Below are positions 29,570 through 29,651 of a DNA stretch of 29,651 nt, in pieces (positions within the stretch are counted from its first letter, which is position 1; each line of letters begins with the position of its first letter). The position numbers and the translations under genes are program-made. Where the stretch lies: contig CAYWNA010000165.1 in NCBI GenBank assembly GCA_964459305.1, forward strand, positions 1 through 29,651, written 5' to 3'. The notes below the pieces were generated by a model, which was not told where the DNA came from, made no database searches, and saw only the letters and a list, made by a program, of their open reading frames with translations. The DNA comes from CAYWNA01 sp964459305 (GTDB lineage: Bacteria; Planctomycetota; Planctomycetia; Pirellulales; Pirellulaceae).

Positions 29570-29651
29570 TTCGTGGAATGTACCTGTAATGGATACTGCG
29601 CCGCGCTCAACTCCTCCGAACGTTGATTCTGTGGGAGGAGCAGACCTGTCC

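Noticed and set aside
1..29651. tRNA, rRNA, CRISPR, integrase or toxin-antitoxin genes
   Set aside because: No cloverleaf, rRNA segment, regularly spaced repeats or recognisable recombinase or toxin family was seen by eye; a tRNAscan or Infernal run would settle small RNAs.

Overview
This window looks like a piece of a planctomycete chromosome, probably from the Pirellulales or a relative, and it is a scaffold rather than a finished sequence because it carries a run of exactly 100 N at 26249-26348. The lineage call rests on four things: futalosine-pathway menaquinone genes; several protein families typical of planctomycetes (FecR-like membrane protein, VWA protein with an N-terminal membrane segment, DUF4912, GYF_2, HEAT/TPR secreted protein); frequent GTG/TTG starts; and at least four families of long imperfect DNA palindromes scattered between and inside genes. 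No tRNA, rRNA, CRISPR array, integrase or transposase was recognised.

Layout. 1-306: 3' end of a beta-propeller gene broken by an in-frame TAG. 307-798: gene-free, with two strong hairpins and a palindromic repeat. 799-6193, minus strand: compact cluster transcribed hpf > ptsN > ptsH > ptsI > DUF2344 > rng, linking ribosome hibernation, a PTS phosphorelay without a visible sugar permease, and RNase E/G. 6194-6804: gene-free region with two palindromic repeats. 6805-9108, minus: FecR-like single-pass membrane protein. 9268-12059, plus: RluA-family pseudouridine synthase, then a promoter and overlapping mqnA-mqnC. 12346-14630, plus: exported HEAT/TPR protein overlapping a DUF2752 membrane protein. 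15064-17657, plus: DUF4912 protein and an orphan LarE, both starting at TTG behind a good Shine-Dalgarno. 17674-19404, minus: VWA protein and a GYF_2 protein. 19470-21095, plus: a likely 49-codon gene and a HEAT protein with a decayed zincin motif. 21112-28786: polysaccharide-degradation region with a double beta-propeller protein and a GH95-like hydrolase on minus, and a DUF4962/heparinase II/III protein diverging on plus across the gap. 28953-end: minus-strand unknown gene running into a palindrome.

The first half is housekeeping (RNA decay, PTS relay, menaquinone, RNA modification). The last 8 kb is an accessory glycan-use locus: two exported enzymes, probably sharing a divergent promoter hidden in the gap, and a propeller protein with no visible signal peptide. 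The most unusual structural feature is the density of palindromic elements: five copies of one family plus single copies of three others in under 30 kb, one of them inserted in frame as the linker between the two propellers of the 903-residue protein. No clearly new defence or mobile system was found.
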